Shown here: one piece after another, positions 1 to 12,829 of the stretch
How the letters are laid out: each line of letters begins with the position of its first letter
How positions within the stretch are numbered: position 1 is the stretch's first letter
Source of the DNA: Nemania diffusa
Taxonomy: Eukaryota; Ascomycota; Sordariomycetes; Xylariales; Xylariaceae
Direction of reading: 5' to 3'
NCBI GenBank assembly: GCA_038501195.1
Contig: JBBPUQ010000007.1
Location: forward strand, 2,643,501-2,707,500
Length of the DNA: 64,000 nucleotides
The notes under the pieces: model-generated
What the model was told of the DNA's origin: nothing
Database searches by the model: none
The model's input: the letters and a program-made list of their open reading frames with translations, nothing else
Program-made: the position numbers and the translations under genes

Positions 1-3000
1 CAACATTGACATTTTGGGTCTTCTCTTCAAGAGCCGCAATCTCAGCTTTTAGTGCCTCCTTGCTCATATCTTTCAGTTCATCCTCAGTGAACCGTGGTAG
101 CTCTTCGGGCTGCTCTGCCGGTGTTATTTGCTCCTGTGGTTCCTGGTCCTGGTCCTGGTCCTGGTCCTGGTCTTGGTCCTCGTCGTTTGCTTCACCAGAT
201 TCCTGTTCACCATTCTCTTTTGGCGTCTTTGCTGGCGCCCCGCCCATTAGATCGCTGATATTTTGTAAGACTAGCTTGCCCAGCTTCTCATTCCAATAAC
301 GTAAGCGCTTCTGGTTTTCGACAAGAGCCTTTTGGTTTTCCTCGAGTTGATTGCGCATCTCAATTTCGAGTGCGCGTGTACCATTGAGTTCAGACGTCTT
401 TTCATCCAATTCCGCTTTCATAGAGGCCAACTCCTGTTTTTTCTGTTTCAACGCTTCCTCGGCAGCCTCAACCTGGGCGTTCAGCGATTCTGATATAGTT
501 CCCTGGTTTTCGATTTCTTCTTCGAGCTTTGAAAGATCCTTGGCAGCATTTTCTAATTCTTTAGTAGCTTTAGCGTGGTCTTTTTGAAGCTTGACCTTGG
601 ACTTCTCGGCCTTGACCTTCTTGACTTCGGCATTCGAGGTCTCCTCGTTATGGGAGGAAATCTCTTCCTTCAGGGCATCGACCTTCGCTCTTTGAGCTCG
701 CAACTTCTCACCACCAACTTCCATGATCTTGTCTTGCAACTGCTTGATCTCAGCTTCCAGTCCTTCGGTCTCGGCATGCAGTTTGGACACTTCCTTGTTC
801 AGTTTTGAGATTTCTTTCTCCAAAGCAGCTTTCCGGTTGTCATCAGACTCTGAAGGTTGATGTTCTTTGCTTAGCTCCTTAATTCGGCGTTGAGCATCTG
901 CGATGTTTTTCTCAGCACTTTGCACTTCTAGCCTAATCTTCTGCATTTTCGTATCTAAACGCGGGATTTGATCTTGCAGATCTCTTAGGCGTGTCTCATG
1001 CTCTCGTTGCTGGTCTTGGAAATCTTGGAAGCGCTTCTCAAGTGTATCGCGGTCGCTCTCAAGCTTAGCCACCTGCTCCTGAGTAGTATCGGCTACAAGC
1101 TTACTTGACATCAATCCCCGTTTAACAGTCTTGCCACCACCCGACATGGTACCGCTCTTGTCAATGAGTTCGCCATCAAGGGTCACAACGCGCCATCTTC
1201 TGGCTCCGTATGCGATGCGATTGGCTTGTGCTAGGTCCTTAGCGACTAATGTATCTTGGAGAGCATGGTAAAAGGCAGGTCGAAATTTCTCCTCCTTGGC
1301 CTTGACGAGATCGAACAACCGGGGTGCACCTTCGGGTGTCTGGATTGGCTGAACATCACGTACGCGCAATTTATCAAGGCACATAAAATTACCTCGCCCA
1401 AGATTCGTCTTGCGCAGGTACTCGATACACTGCTGTCCAGCCTCAACAGTATCTGTCACAAAATTGTCGAGTGCGCCACATGCTGTTGAAATAGCAACGT
1501 CATACTTCTCATCAATGGCGCCAAGGTTTCCAAGTCGGCCATGGAAGCCATCGATTCTCCCAGACTCCTTCATCCGCATTAAAGCCGTAAGTACGTTACC
1601 ACGGTTCTGTGTCTGGGACAAGCTTGATCTCGCTTCATCTGCCTTCTGCCTCGCTCGTGACACCTTTTCGCGGACATGGGGCTCCATTTTTGCAAAGTTG
1701 TCAATTTCCGCCTCAACCTCCTTCGCCTCTTGCTCAAGCTTCTTCTTTTCCGCCTGGCACTCTTCAAGCTCAGCAAGTTTCACAGTACGGCCATCGTCGA
1801 TTGATGTTATTTTGGTGTTTAGTTCTTCCAGTGCTATAGCCCCCGCATTTGCCTTCTCAACTAGAATAGCCATCTCAGACTCGGCGACGGCGATCGCAGA
1901 CTGTTTCTGATTGATTTTCTCTTGCCATGGCTCTAGAGATTTTTGCTTGATAGCGATCTGATCGGAGAATACCTGCGTCTTGCCTTTCAGGCTCTCACGA
2001 ATCGTGACGAGCTCTGCTTCTTCTTCTTGGACACGTTGCTCTAAGCCAGTAATATCCTCGGCACGAGAAGCGATTTCCTGAGCACATTGTTCGATAGTCT
2101 CATCCGCTTCTTCTGCAGATCTTTCGGCATTTGCGATTGTCTTCTCGAGTTTGTTTTGTTTGTCTGTCAGGAATTTGCGCTTCTCATCGAATTTAACTCT
2201 CTCCTGCTCAAATTTGGAAGCTTCTTTGACGAGAGATTGCACGGTTTTCTCCTGTGCTTCGAATTCCTTGCTTCCCTTTGAATAGGCCTTCTGGAGCTGC
2301 TTGATGATTTGTTCACTGCCTTGGTGTTTCTCCAGTTCCGCATCGAGTTGAGCTTGCATCTGGCTGATAGCCTCCTCCGTAACAGCAACGTTGTCATTGC
2401 ATTCGCTGATATATAACTGGTATAGCGCTGACTGTTTCAAAGCAAGATCGTTCTCGTCTCTGATGTAGGCTAGGGCCTTGTTCTTTTTGTCTTCGAGACT
2501 GTTTTTTTCCTTTTCAACGTGCTGTACTCGGCCGCTCTTATCCATGCATATCTCGTTGAGAGTCTCGACCTCCGTAGCAGCTTCTTCGATAGGATTCTTA
2601 TACTTGGATGTTCCGATGATATCTTCAAGATACTCGAGCAGGCCATCTTCATGCTCATTGCCGGCCTTTGGTTTCATTTGGGCAATCGATTCGACCTCGC
2701 CTTGTAGAATAAGGAATCGTTTGTGGTCTAAATCGACTCCTCGGTCGCGCAGTAATGTGGTGACAGTAGTGAAATTGGACTCTTTTCCGTTGATGTAATA
2801 TTTACTCGAATTATTCTTGAAGACCTTCCTCGAGATGACAAGTTGGGAGTTAGGAATTATTTCGGTACCGCCGCCAGGCTATAATAAAGTTAGTAGAGAA
2901 AAAACTGGGAGAAGTACAACAGTGAACTTACCAGATCCATGACTTCCTGGAAGTGGACAGCAACTTCACAATGATCGAGATCTGGGTAAGCAGCAGAATT

Positions 3001-3813
3001 ATGAATTAAGGCAGAAATCTTGCCCTGTCGCATTTTGCTTGCCCTGAAACCAAAGACAAACAGTAGCGAGTCGATGACGTTAGACTTGCCAGAACCATTG
3101 GGCCCAACTACCGAGGAAAATGAAGAATGAAAAGGCCCAACTTCTTGCCGACCGGCGTAACTCTTGAAGTTATTCAGAATCAGGTAGGTGATAACAATGC
3201 GCGCCTTGGGACCAGTCTCCTCAACAACAGGCACGGGCATCTGGCGCGACTTCAAGACAATGTCCATTGGCTTTTCGAGTACAGTGTCTAGAGGGCGGAT
3301 AGGTTTCACCTGGGTCAGGGTCTCGTCACCGGGCGTGGGCGGCTCATTAACACTCTGACTAGTAATATCAGCCAGGGGCGTATCATGAAGCTCGGAAGGC
3401 TCTTCGGATGGTGCAGGTGTTGGGAAAGAAGCTTGGGTATCTGGCGTTGGCTCGGCGCTTGTTTTTCTCGGTGCAACACTCTTGCGCTTTCGTGGAGAGG
3501 GCTTCTTGGTCGGTGATTCTGGGGCGAGAATAGTCGTGGATGATTCCTCGGCATTAGGGGCCTCGGTAGTCTCTAGTATGGAGGAATCGGGGACAACACT
3601 CTTCCTTGCGCGGCTAGCACGCGGCGTCGCAGGAGCAGCAGATTTCCTCCTGCTCTGTGTTTGGCGACGAGTGCTCCGGCTTTCAGCTTCGGGATCGAAC
3701 TCATCCTCGCTCTCCTCCTTAATCTTCCTTGCGGTAGTATTAGCGACTACATCATCTTCATCTTCGGACTCGACGATGGCGGCTACGCGGCGACCACGAG
3801 TGACTCGTGGCAT
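1..3813 (-). CDS. SMC4: SMC4, condensin ATPase subunit (3' end outside window)
   Basis: This is the condensin SMC4/Cut3 subunit, which partners SMC2 in chromosome compaction. Exon 1 is 3813-2932; a 53-nt GT-AG intron (2931-2879, branch CTAAC) interrupts it, and exon 2 runs from 2878 off the left edge. About 1,250 residues are visible, against roughly 1,450-1,500 for the family, so the signature motif and Walker B lie outside. The first ~200 residues are a disordered, Ser/Pro/Lys/Arg-rich extension. The ATPase head follows, with LNNFKSYAG and the Walker A motif GPNGSGKS at residues 237-244. Long coiled coil comes next, then the SMC hinge near residues 720-900 (GFHGRLGNLG), then returning coil. 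A DQ dipeptide repeat (about 6 units, 147-180) sits in the returning arm. It diverges from the ELYS-like gene. SMC4 rather than SMC2 is indicated by the N-terminal extension and the SRKVFKNNSSKYYING segment. Confidence 0.95.
147..183 (-). repeat. GGTCCT hexanucleotide microsatellite inside SMC4
   Basis: About six tandem copies of a 6-base unit (TCCTGG on the plus strand) encode alternating Asp-Gln in the returning coiled-coil arm of SMC4. The unit length keeps the reading frame, so copy number can vary without breaking the gene. Confidence 0.9.
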
Positions 3814-4359
3814 GGTTTGGATGTGGTTGCGCGGGTCTCGATGCCTAAGTATGCGATAAGTGGCGTCGAATAGTCTGGCCTTTAAGGGTGCGCTTGTCGG
3901 AACAGCGAAGAGGATTTATTGTGCTAGTTAGATCAGTATGGTGGCCATGAATCACCGGATGTGGTCGATAAGCTACGGAGTAGGTAGCACTGAATGGTAA
4001 ATCGGTATCTATGTAAGGTATCGCAAAAGTCGGTTTGTCGCAATTTCGAGTGGAGGAGTATGTATGTAAGTAAATATAAACAAACCCCACTCACCACCAC
4101 CATTTTGCAAGTGGTTGCTAACACCCCTGCTTGTTCTCCCCCACATCCCAGTCACCGTCCACATATTTTAGCGCGTTTTTCTGATATTGACGCGCTAGAC
4201 ATGCAACAAAGCAACACTCAATTATTTCTCTATATATGCATATCTCGCCGTCTACTGAATCTAAGCTGGGCTTCACTTCTACCTCAGTAAATTCTCAATA
4301 ATATTGATTGGCAACTCCTTGAGCCGCCATTCCGGCCTCAAATACCAAATACCGCCACC
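3814..4359. promoter_or_regulatory. Divergent spacer between SMC4 and the ELYS-like gene
   Basis: This 546-bp gap separates two genes transcribed away from each other, so it must hold both promoters and 5' leaders. Around 4170-4196 there are two GCGCG/ACGCG cores, which resemble the MCB box used by MBF for cell-cycle genes; this is a weak motif match only. The start at 4360 is preceded by GCCACC. I see no RNA gene or repeat here. Confidence 0.5.
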
Positions 4360-5352
4360 ATGACAGACTACCTGCAATTCGACCGGGTGTTCGGCTCCGC
4401 GAGCCAGTTCCCTTACAACCGCACAGTCGCTGTAAGCATCGAAACGTCTCGTCGAAGTCTGGAAGGGTCTCTTTTCATAGATCGAGTGCTTAAGGCGTTA
4501 AACTTAGGACAGGGTAAGCACAGCTTCAGATGCATAGTTCAATACATCCCCAAGAGCTAGCTTAGCTGAATTATCCCTCTAGTTGCGACCAACTATCCGC
4601 CTCGGAACGAGAGTGGTCTGCGCCAGTTGCACCAGCTCATCTGCGATACCAACAACATCAACCTCCACCACAAGCTCTCAGTACTCTACTACCTCCTACT
4701 AGACATCGATGGACGCTCCGGCGATGGTGAAAGCAAGGCCGACTCTTTCGCGTCGTTCGCAGGCATTCCCGATCGCTATCATATTTTCATGAAGGGTCTA
4801 TGGCTCATGGATACGCGGAACTTCGAGCTCGCACTAGAACACCTCACTCACCCCTCGCTAATCTCCGACTTTGCCGACGACATCATCTCGGTTCTCGTCC
4901 GCCATGCGAAGGACGGCGACTACACTCTCCCTCTCGCATACTACTACACCGTCCAGCCCAGCATCAAGTCCTCTTCCGCTCTCCAGTCACTATTTGATGC
5001 TATAGCTCGATCCAGCGTTATAGAGGCCTTCGAGTTCTCACGAGCCCATGCCGACTACATGCGCCGCCAGCTGTTCCAGCGATTAATGTTCGTCGTACTG
5101 GATTCTAAAAATGGCAAAGAGACTGCCGATAGAGCATTTGAGCTCACGAGCCTACCATTCGACGCGGAAGAGGAAGAGTGGTTTAAGGAATATCTGGAAA
5201 GCGGCGAAGGCAAGAGACTCAAAGCTGCCAAGGACACTCTAATTATGCGCCGGATTGCCACTGGCCACGGTCCTGTAGTGGGTGATAAGGCCAGCTGGGC
5301 AACTGTATTAGAGGGCGTCAAGACGGGTACTGGCGGCCGAGTTCAGGCTTAA
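4360..5352 (+). CDS. ELYS-like nuclear pore complex assembly protein
   Basis: The protein belongs to the fungal ELYS-like family (Pfam ELYS domain, similar in type to S. pombe Ely5), associated with the Nup107-120 outer ring of the nuclear pore. I join exon 1 (4360-4513) and exon 2 (4583-5352) across a 69-nt GTAAGC...TAG intron, giving 307 residues with no other domain. The diagnostic stretches are FIDRVLKALNL at the end of exon 1 and the helical repeat containing KLSVLYYLLLDID and FMKGLWLMD. The start ATG follows CGCCACC. Inside exon 1, 4432-4480 looks like a second intron (GTAAGC...CATAG), but splicing it would remove the conserved FIDR segment and shift frame to an early stop, so I keep it as coding. 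It is transcribed divergently from SMC4. Confidence 0.85.
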
Positions 5353-6143
5353 TGCCAATATTTCCATATGCTTGAGTTTTCAACTTGCATAGCGTTGGCG
5401 TTTGGGCTTCGAAAATAATGTTGGTTTACTTAGAGTTGAGGTCATAGGGCTTGACGTGTACAGAGTACTGAAGGAATTGCAGAGGTCCTCCGAAACCATG
5501 ACTGGGCTTTGCGAGCCGGTACACAGATGCATCCTGGTTTTTATTCCGTTTTTACTGAGAGAATACCTCGTCTTATTCCGAACTGCATCTATCAATTTTC
5601 GAATGTGGGTGTTGCTCGATGGTATGTAGATATCTAAAGCCTAAGTAACCCAGCACTAGAAGTACGCCAATCCCGAAAGTCTTTTGAGTTCCTCAAGCGT
5701 ATATCCCCAAGACAAGCCGAACGAGAATAGAAGACGAAATAGACTTAGTTCAACTGAAAGTAGTCAACCACAAGCATACATATACGAAGGGTTGTACAGA
5801 TATCGGAAATGTATTCAATTACGTATAAGCTTAGTAATCATAGTTGTAAGGCTCCCCTATGACTCGTAGATGCGGCCGATGTGAATTACGGCGGAGAACT
5901 GTCATAAATAGTCTCAATCTCAGTACGCAGCACTCATCTCAGGGTTGACATAATAGATATAGCAAGGTCACACAGAATAAATTCTCGATCAGAAGACAGA
6001 TGAAGTGTTTGTCATGGCAAAATGACTCGATTCATGTTGTTCATTATTTATGATATCATGCCGTAAAACCACCGTCATGCGTGTGAACCCATACCCGACC
6101 AGATATCCGCTTTTATGAACGACAAATTCGCCACAGGGCGAGT
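5353..6143. other. Gene-free spacer, convergent 3' ends
   Basis: About 790 bp lie between the end of the ELYS-like gene and the end of eS26. Both genes point into it, so it holds 3' UTRs and terminators. I see no credible ORF, tRNA or repeat. Confidence 0.6.
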
Positions 6144-6818
6144 TTAAGCAGCCTTGGCGGCCTGCTGAGTAGTGGGGAGAACCTTCTTGCCATCCTTGTT
6201 GTATCGCACACGTGGGGGAGGGGCACGGTTGCGGCGACCCTCTCGCGAACGAACGCTGTAGATATATGTCAGTACTTCGTAAAAACAGGATTGGAGGGAT
6301 TCGCGAAGGGTATCGCGACGAGGGAAAGACGGTTGCTCGAGTGTCGTCCAAGGCTCTTCTCAAGCGCATACGCAACTCGGACAAGCCAAGCGCGCAGTCT
6401 TTCCCTAATGGGATGACGTACCGAACGATCTTGCCGTGAATGGCGCAAGAGACGCAGTACTGCAGCTTGAGGTACATCTTGGGGACCGTGTACTCAGCAA
6501 AGACTGAGGCATCGGAGATATCACCTGCGCAGGGAATTTGGTCAGTTTCGTGGTTCGCAGTGGGGTGGATATCTATCTCGGTAGAACGAACGGATAGCAG
6601 CAGACTCAACCATGTTCCGGATGGTGAATCTCTTGATGGCCTTATCCTTGGGGGTGCATCGCGAGCAGTTGGAGCATCGGATGGGCTTGGTGTGGCCACG
6701 ACCCTTCTTCTATATTGAGCAGGCAGGTCAGTCGCCGTCTAGTGGATGTGATGCATTGCGCTGATGAATTGAGGGTTTTACGAACGTTGCGGCCGTTGTT
6801 CTTTCTCTTCTTAACCAT
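6144..6818 (-). CDS. RPS26: 40S ribosomal protein eS26
   Basis: This small-subunit protein lines the mRNA exit region of the ribosome. Four exons join to give 121 residues: 6818-6786, 6709-6592, 6524-6422 and 6255-6144 (366 nt, exactly in frame). Key family features are [10 protein letters not shown] at the N-terminus, the zinc-binding Cys motif [10 protein letters not shown], the CVSCAIH pair, [14 protein letters not shown], and an Ala/Lys-rich tail. Human and yeast eS26 are 115 and 119 residues long. The first two introns both use the rare 5' splice site GTTCGT; the third uses GTACGT. It is divergent from ubiquitin-eS31 across 690 bp. Intron-rich structure is usual for fungal ribosomal protein genes. 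Confidence 0.95.
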
Positions 6819-8034
<1,216 letters not shown>

Positions 8035-8506
8035 ACGGATCAACACCAAGGAGACGGAAATATCGGGATGGGGAGAGGGTTCGGAAAATCAGGCATGGGT
8101 TCATGGAGTTTCTTCGTGGCATAGCATAGATGACTTCTACCACTCTACCACTTTCTCAATATACCTCGTCAAATGGTACAACATTGCTTCGTGTTTCATC
8201 TCTGTGACACATCAAACCCTAGTTCCTCTTAAACTAATTAACGAAACCACTTCCAAACTCTAATTTGTGGTCTACTTGACATTTCGTATGTCATTCGGAT
8301 GCTTATGCACTTGAGATGAAGTTTGCTAGATTAAGGACCACTGACGGGTCGTAGGCATTTCATTCATTTCAAATATGTATCCGAATAATTCCCGCTTATT
8401 TTCCAGACCTCCTATACCAACGCAATGCAACTGATTTTGAGCCATATTCAATAGACCGAGTCTAATCTTGGTCTAGCATTCCCAACACATTTGTAGTCCA
8501 AACCTC
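8035..8506. other. Convergent spacer
   Basis: This gap holds the 3' ends of ubiquitin-eS31 and of the chitinase gene. I see no separate gene or repeat. Confidence 0.6.
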
Positions 8507-9275
8507 TCAGCTACTTGGAAACCCAGCGCGCAAATTCTCATATTTCGACTCGGGGTAGTCAACACAATTCTCCGTCTTGTCCAGCCCACCCGGCCCGCCA
8601 AGCACATCCACGACATTGGCAATCAAGCTCTCCTCGCCCTCCTTGTCCGCGCTGCTCTCCCACCACATGGCGCCGCCGAGCCCCTGCTGCGCGATGTACT
8701 CGGCCTTGCGGCGGGCCATGGGCACGGTGTCGTAGGTGACCATGGTGCGCGTGCCGGGGTGGTAGCAGTACGTGGCGGCGGCGTCGTCGTCGGCGCGCAC
8801 GTCGGCGCCGGCGAGGGGCAGCGTCTTGTAGTCGTGCACGCCGCTCTCCCAGGTGCCCTCGCCGACGCCCGCGTAGGGGGCGCCCGGGCCGTCCGTGGCC
8901 TGGAAGGCGCGGCCGTACAGGGGCATGCCGAGCACGAGCTTGTGCGGGGCCACGCCGCGCGACGTGTAGGCGGCGACGGCCGAGGCGGTGTCGAAGGGGG
9001 TCGAGGCCGGGCTCGAGGCGCTGCGGTACAGGTTTGCCTGGTGCCCCGCCGCGGCGTCCCAGGAGCCCGCGTAGTCGTAGGCCATGAGGTTCCAGAAGTC
9101 GAGCGAGGCGTCCATGGCGGCCAGGTCGAGCTTTTCGTGGTTTTGCGCGCCGGCGGGGCAGGCGACTGTTAGCTCGAAGTGGTGGCCCCCTGCGGTGGAG
9201 GCTGAGTACGCGTCGAGAGCGGCGCGCACGGCTTGTAGGAGTGCTACGTAGTCCGCTGCCTCCGCCGCTGATTGA

Positions 9276-9308
<33 letters not shown>

Positions 9309-9883
9309 CCTAAGTTCTTCACGAGCTCGACGCAGGAACTCGCGAAGGTTTCGCGGCCGGCGGGTGTGGAGGCGGGCTGCTTGAAGTTGGCACTGTAAGT
9401 CCAGCCGCCGACGGAGAGCAGGATCTTAAGATTGCGGTTGCGGCGCTTCAGCAGATTCAGCTGCTTCATGCAGCCGTAGAGGTTCGTGCCCACGTCGTTC
9501 CAGCTGTCGCCCTCCCAGTGGATGTCCGTGTCGGCCCACGAGTCGGTCAGGTACACCTCGCCGGACTCGGGGCGCACGTTGGCGAAGGCGTAGAGCACGT
9601 GCGTTAGCTTCTCCACGGGCAGGTCCTGGGGACGGTGCTTGCGGCCGTAGATGGCCCAGTTCACGAAGTACGCGACTGAGCGGTACTGGCCTGGTCCGCC
9701 TCCCATCTTTGCTGTAGATGAGGGGTCGCCGTGGGGTTGGAAATGGTTTAGATCAAAGGAGTTTGGGAGGTAAGGCCGCAAGGGTTCAACCCAAGTTGAT
9801 GAGGGGTAGTTATTGAGGAAGAGTGTGGTGAGGAGGATGAAAGTCGAGGCGGCGAGGAGGAGCGTTATTCTTAGCGATAGCAT
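8507..9883 (-). CDS. GH18 chitinase with N-terminal membrane anchor
   Basis: This is a single-exon, 458-residue family 18 glycoside hydrolase expected to cut chitin beta-1,4 bonds by the substrate-assisted retaining mechanism. Residues 5-24 are strongly hydrophobic and are followed by a Pro-rich linker, which suggests a signal anchor or signal peptide and an extracellular, wall-facing enzyme. The catalytic barrel spans roughly residues 67-430, with SVGGWTYS at 157-164 and the catalytic DGIDIDWE at 194-201, where Glu201 is the proton donor. MAYDYAGSWD and the C-terminal GAMWWESSAD complete the family set. No chitin-binding or LysM module is visible. It resembles the ech42/ChiA1 group of fungal endochitinases. 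The coding region is clearly more GC-rich than its flanks, especially 8700-9300. Confidence 0.92.
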
Positions 9884-10774
9884 ACGTGAAAAGGGAGATT
9901 TTCTTGACTATTTATTATTAGTCCTTCTTACAGGTACTTGATGCGTTGCGTATGTGTTCTGCTTTTGTGAGGCGCTATAAGTTGATCCAGCTTCCCTGTG
10001 CTACCTACAGAGTAGGTAGATAGCTTCTATCCAATCAACGGAGCTGAGATGCCCGGAACGGGATGACGTAGGAGCCCTCAGCTCTCCCTCAGTTCAAGGA
10101 CCCGGCAAACACGGTTAACTCGGCAGTGTGGCTGCTAGTGGCTGGCGCCTAATGATACTTAAGTACCTAGGTACCTATAATTATGCGGAAGACGCAACCA
10201 CGGTGGCTGAGTAGCCTGCGCCAAGCCCAAACCAGCCTCACCGTTGAGTATCCAGGCTCGTACTATCACTGACTCCGAACTCATGTCATGGCAAAATACG
10301 CCCAGTCAATGTGGCTATTATTAACCACTATTTGACTTTGAGCTTCTATTCAAGTGCATCCCTATGCGTACCATTCATGGCTGCGGCCACACATCAAAAC
10401 TTAGCTCGGTCTAGAACTTCCCTATTATGCAGTACACTGGCTACCTGGCACAGCTGTCGAGAGGCAATATTAGCTGGAGGTAGTATGACTATGTGCAAGA
10501 ACCCTTCCGTCCCATCTCTTCTCGATGCAGGTTGAATAGCAACCACGAAGAATATTGCTTTGCAATGCACTTTCGTTCTCATAGACGAAACCAGTCGCAT
10601 AGAGCCCTTATATACCGTTGATTCAATCATGGATAAACGGCGTCGTTTTTCCTCGTCTCACATAGCCTAGTTATAAGATGGGCAAACCAGCATGGCGCAA
10701 CCTAGACAGGAAAGAAATGAATATTCGCATTACTGTCTGCAAAGTCGGTTGCCGCCCTCCCAATTCCTCTCCGG
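9884..10774. other. Spacer with TAGGTA/TACCTA motifs
   Basis: About 890 bp upstream of the chitinase contain its promoter. Short palindromic elements occur at 10004-10022 (TACCTACAGAGTAGGTAGA) and near 10164-10178 (TACCTAGGTACC). I found no ORF with coding character. Confidence 0.5.
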
Positions 10775-11122
10775 CTACTGGGCGCGTCGACGTAAGTCAA
10801 TAGGAGGGTCTAAGAAATAGCCTGACGATGTTTCTTCATTGTCCTGTCCTTCCTTGATGCCCTCTATTTCCTCTGTTCTAGACTCGTCAGAGCGTCCCCC
10901 ATATTTCGCCTCATTCGCCTCTGCTATGCCACACTCAGTCTCATGAATGCGACGCGCGGATTGTGCTCTCAACTGAGCCCAGAGGATTTGGTCCTGGCGG
11001 CGACGTCTTTTTTCGAGACTATAGCGAACATTCAGTTTCCCTGGGTCTATCTCGCGACGCTCCCCCTGAGTGTAATAGGGGCGGTATGTTTTCCACCGCT
11101 CCTGCCCATCATTCTTAGACAT
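10775..11122 (-). CDS. Hypothetical small charged protein
   Basis: I do not recognise this 115-residue single-exon ORF. It opens MSKNDGQERWKTYRPYY and is rich in Arg, Glu and Gln. A helical segment around residues 37-60 contains EKRRRRQDQILWAQLR, and an acidic C-terminal half follows. No signal peptide, membrane segment or known motif is visible. The ATG at 11122 is the first in frame. It could be a fast-evolving nuclear protein or a chance ORF; there is no splice evidence either way. Confidence 0.35.
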   Translation of the reverse strand: MSKNDGQERWKTYRPYYTQGERREIDPGKLNVRYSLEKRRRRQDQILWAQLRAQSARRIHETECGIAEANEAKYGGRSDESRTEEIEGIKEGQDNEETSSGYFLDPPIDLRRRAQ

Positions 11123-11264
11123 CAACTCCTCTTTGCATCCCTCGCGATGGCAATATCAACCAACCACGACTCTCTCCACCTCTTAAGGCAGCATTTTAGC
11201 AACCGTTGAACATGCATCCTCGTCTGCAGCGGTCCGGCAGATTTAGCCTTCTGAGTTACTGCAA

Positions 11265-11636
11265 CTAGTAACGTGTGACAGGTGAACCCTCGACCATATT
11301 ACTCGTGCACATAATGCTACCGATAGCGATGGGGATCTTCGATAATACTGACGGGTGTCCGAAAGTGAATGGGTTACCGTGGGGCCCGCTCGCAATCTCG
11401 CCATAATACGGAATGCAGGAAATAGAGTCATCGTTGAGGATATACAGTTTCGAGACAGAGGCCAGAGTAGTTTTGTTCCTATATATAGGCCCTACAGGCA
11501 CTATAACTGTCACGTTCTTGGGGTTGACGAATCCCATATGCGAGGTCTCGAGAATTACGGTGGTACGTAGGAACCCTCCAGTTGGTGCTGCAATCGCGAA
11601 GGTAGCGGCAAGGAGAGAGAATATGGCGACGCGCAT
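11265..11636 (-). CDS. Small secreted protein, effector-like
   Basis: The ORF encodes 123 residues starting MRVAIFSLLAATFAIAAP, a textbook signal peptide with likely cleavage after residue 16 or 17. The mature part is about 105 residues, rich in Val, Ile, Thr and Pro, with two cysteines (in SISC and SIMC) that could form one disulfide, and two N-x-T sequons (NVT, NKT). It has no recognised domain. Small size, secretion and isolated position in an AT-rich tract are typical of lineage-specific secreted proteins. A role in host or microbe interaction would be speculation. Confidence 0.6.
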   Translation of the reverse strand: MRVAIFSLLAATFAIAAPTGGFLRTTVILETSHMGFVNPKNVTVIVPVGPIYRNKTTLASVSKLYILNDDSISCIPYYGEIASGPHGNPFTFGHPSVLSKIPIAIGSIMCTSNMVEGSPVTRY

Positions 11637-12829
11637 TTTGAAAATCGATTGCCTGTTTGATGACTGATTCGTGTTTATGGTGGTGTGGTGATATATAGGT
11701 GAGTCTCGGTTAGGTGTAGGTATTTATGTAGACATATGAGCAATGTGCGTCCCGGTGAGAGTGTTGTGGGCTTCTTTTATATTTGTCTGTGATAAATTTT
11801 CCTTTCCTATCGTTCAAAATTTCTCCTAGCATCTAATTTACAGTTTATATCTCAAAGGTTATCATCAGCCGTCGTACGTGTCGTTTCTATAACCTCGCCC
11901 CCCCCGAGTTTTGCGTACCCTATCAACGTTGAGAGCAGTGATGTTTTAAACCCAAATTTCAACCCTGCTGATGTCCCCCCATGCGCGTTAAAAGTCTTAT
12001 TCGTAAATCTGAAATTTCAGTGTCAACTCAGTCATCAATGTAAACCTCCATTAGAAAACCCTCATTCTAGCAACTTAACAACCGCCAATAGCTCATCATA
12101 GTTTCATATGTTATTATACACCCTCCCTTCGACTGTGCCCCAGTCTCTATATTTATATCATCAGTCTATTGAAAGTTAGGATAGCCTGACTCGGGTTGCT
12201 CCATAATGGCCAGCGCATTTAGGCAACTATTCTCTATCTCACTAGATTCGATAACACAATATTGATTCTGCGCACTCTAGATAGTAGTCTACACAACTGA
12301 AACTTCTCCTTCTACTAATAACAGCCATCTAAAGCACATGGCCAACATGCACTTGATAATAACATCGATCGCGACGTTCTCGATCTTTGGTTTCGTCTCT
12401 GCAGTTCCTTTTCTGCTATTATATAACGAATAACTGCGTGATGAGCACCAAGCGACCGTTATCCGGTAATTACTGAAACTTTCTCGTAAACTATCATGGT
12501 GTTAAGCTCAGCATATGGTTAACATTGTGAAAGTTTAATGTGCCCATTATTATCACATAGGGGATTGTTTTCAAATGCCTCTAATCTATCATATGAACTT
12601 TTGTGACATCTTCTACTTGGGTTACAGAATTATCGATGTAATAATATTTCTAGTCACGGCTTCTAGAAGCTGCCAGTTGAAATAAATATAATCTAGCACT
12701 ATTTAGGCAACATGCGATAAATGACGACTTACATTTGTTGTACAACTGCTGTTGTTGAGAAGATGTTGGAATATCATGCTGTGTCTTATTAGTACTTGAG
12801 GGTATGCTCGCCCGACTCAATACCGGGTA
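11637..12829. other. AT-rich spacer
   Basis: About 1.2 kb of AT-rich sequence between the secreted protein and the transposon. It holds the promoter of the minus-strand secreted gene, one micro-ORF that looks like a signal peptide (listed separately), and a poly-C run near 11899. Nothing else is supportable. Confidence 0.5.
12338..12433 (+). other. Micro-ORF resembling an orphan signal peptide
   Basis: A 31-codon ORF begins MANMHLIITSIATFSIFG and reads through FVSAVP before a stop six residues later. The hydrophobic core plus small-residue Ala-x-Ala-like end looks like a secretion signal without a mature domain. It could be a first exon, a decayed secreted-protein gene, or chance. Confidence 0.25.

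Noticed and set aside
8759..9172. 137-codon frame opposite the chitinase
   Set aside because: Gly/Val/Arg-rich antisense of a GC-rich exon.
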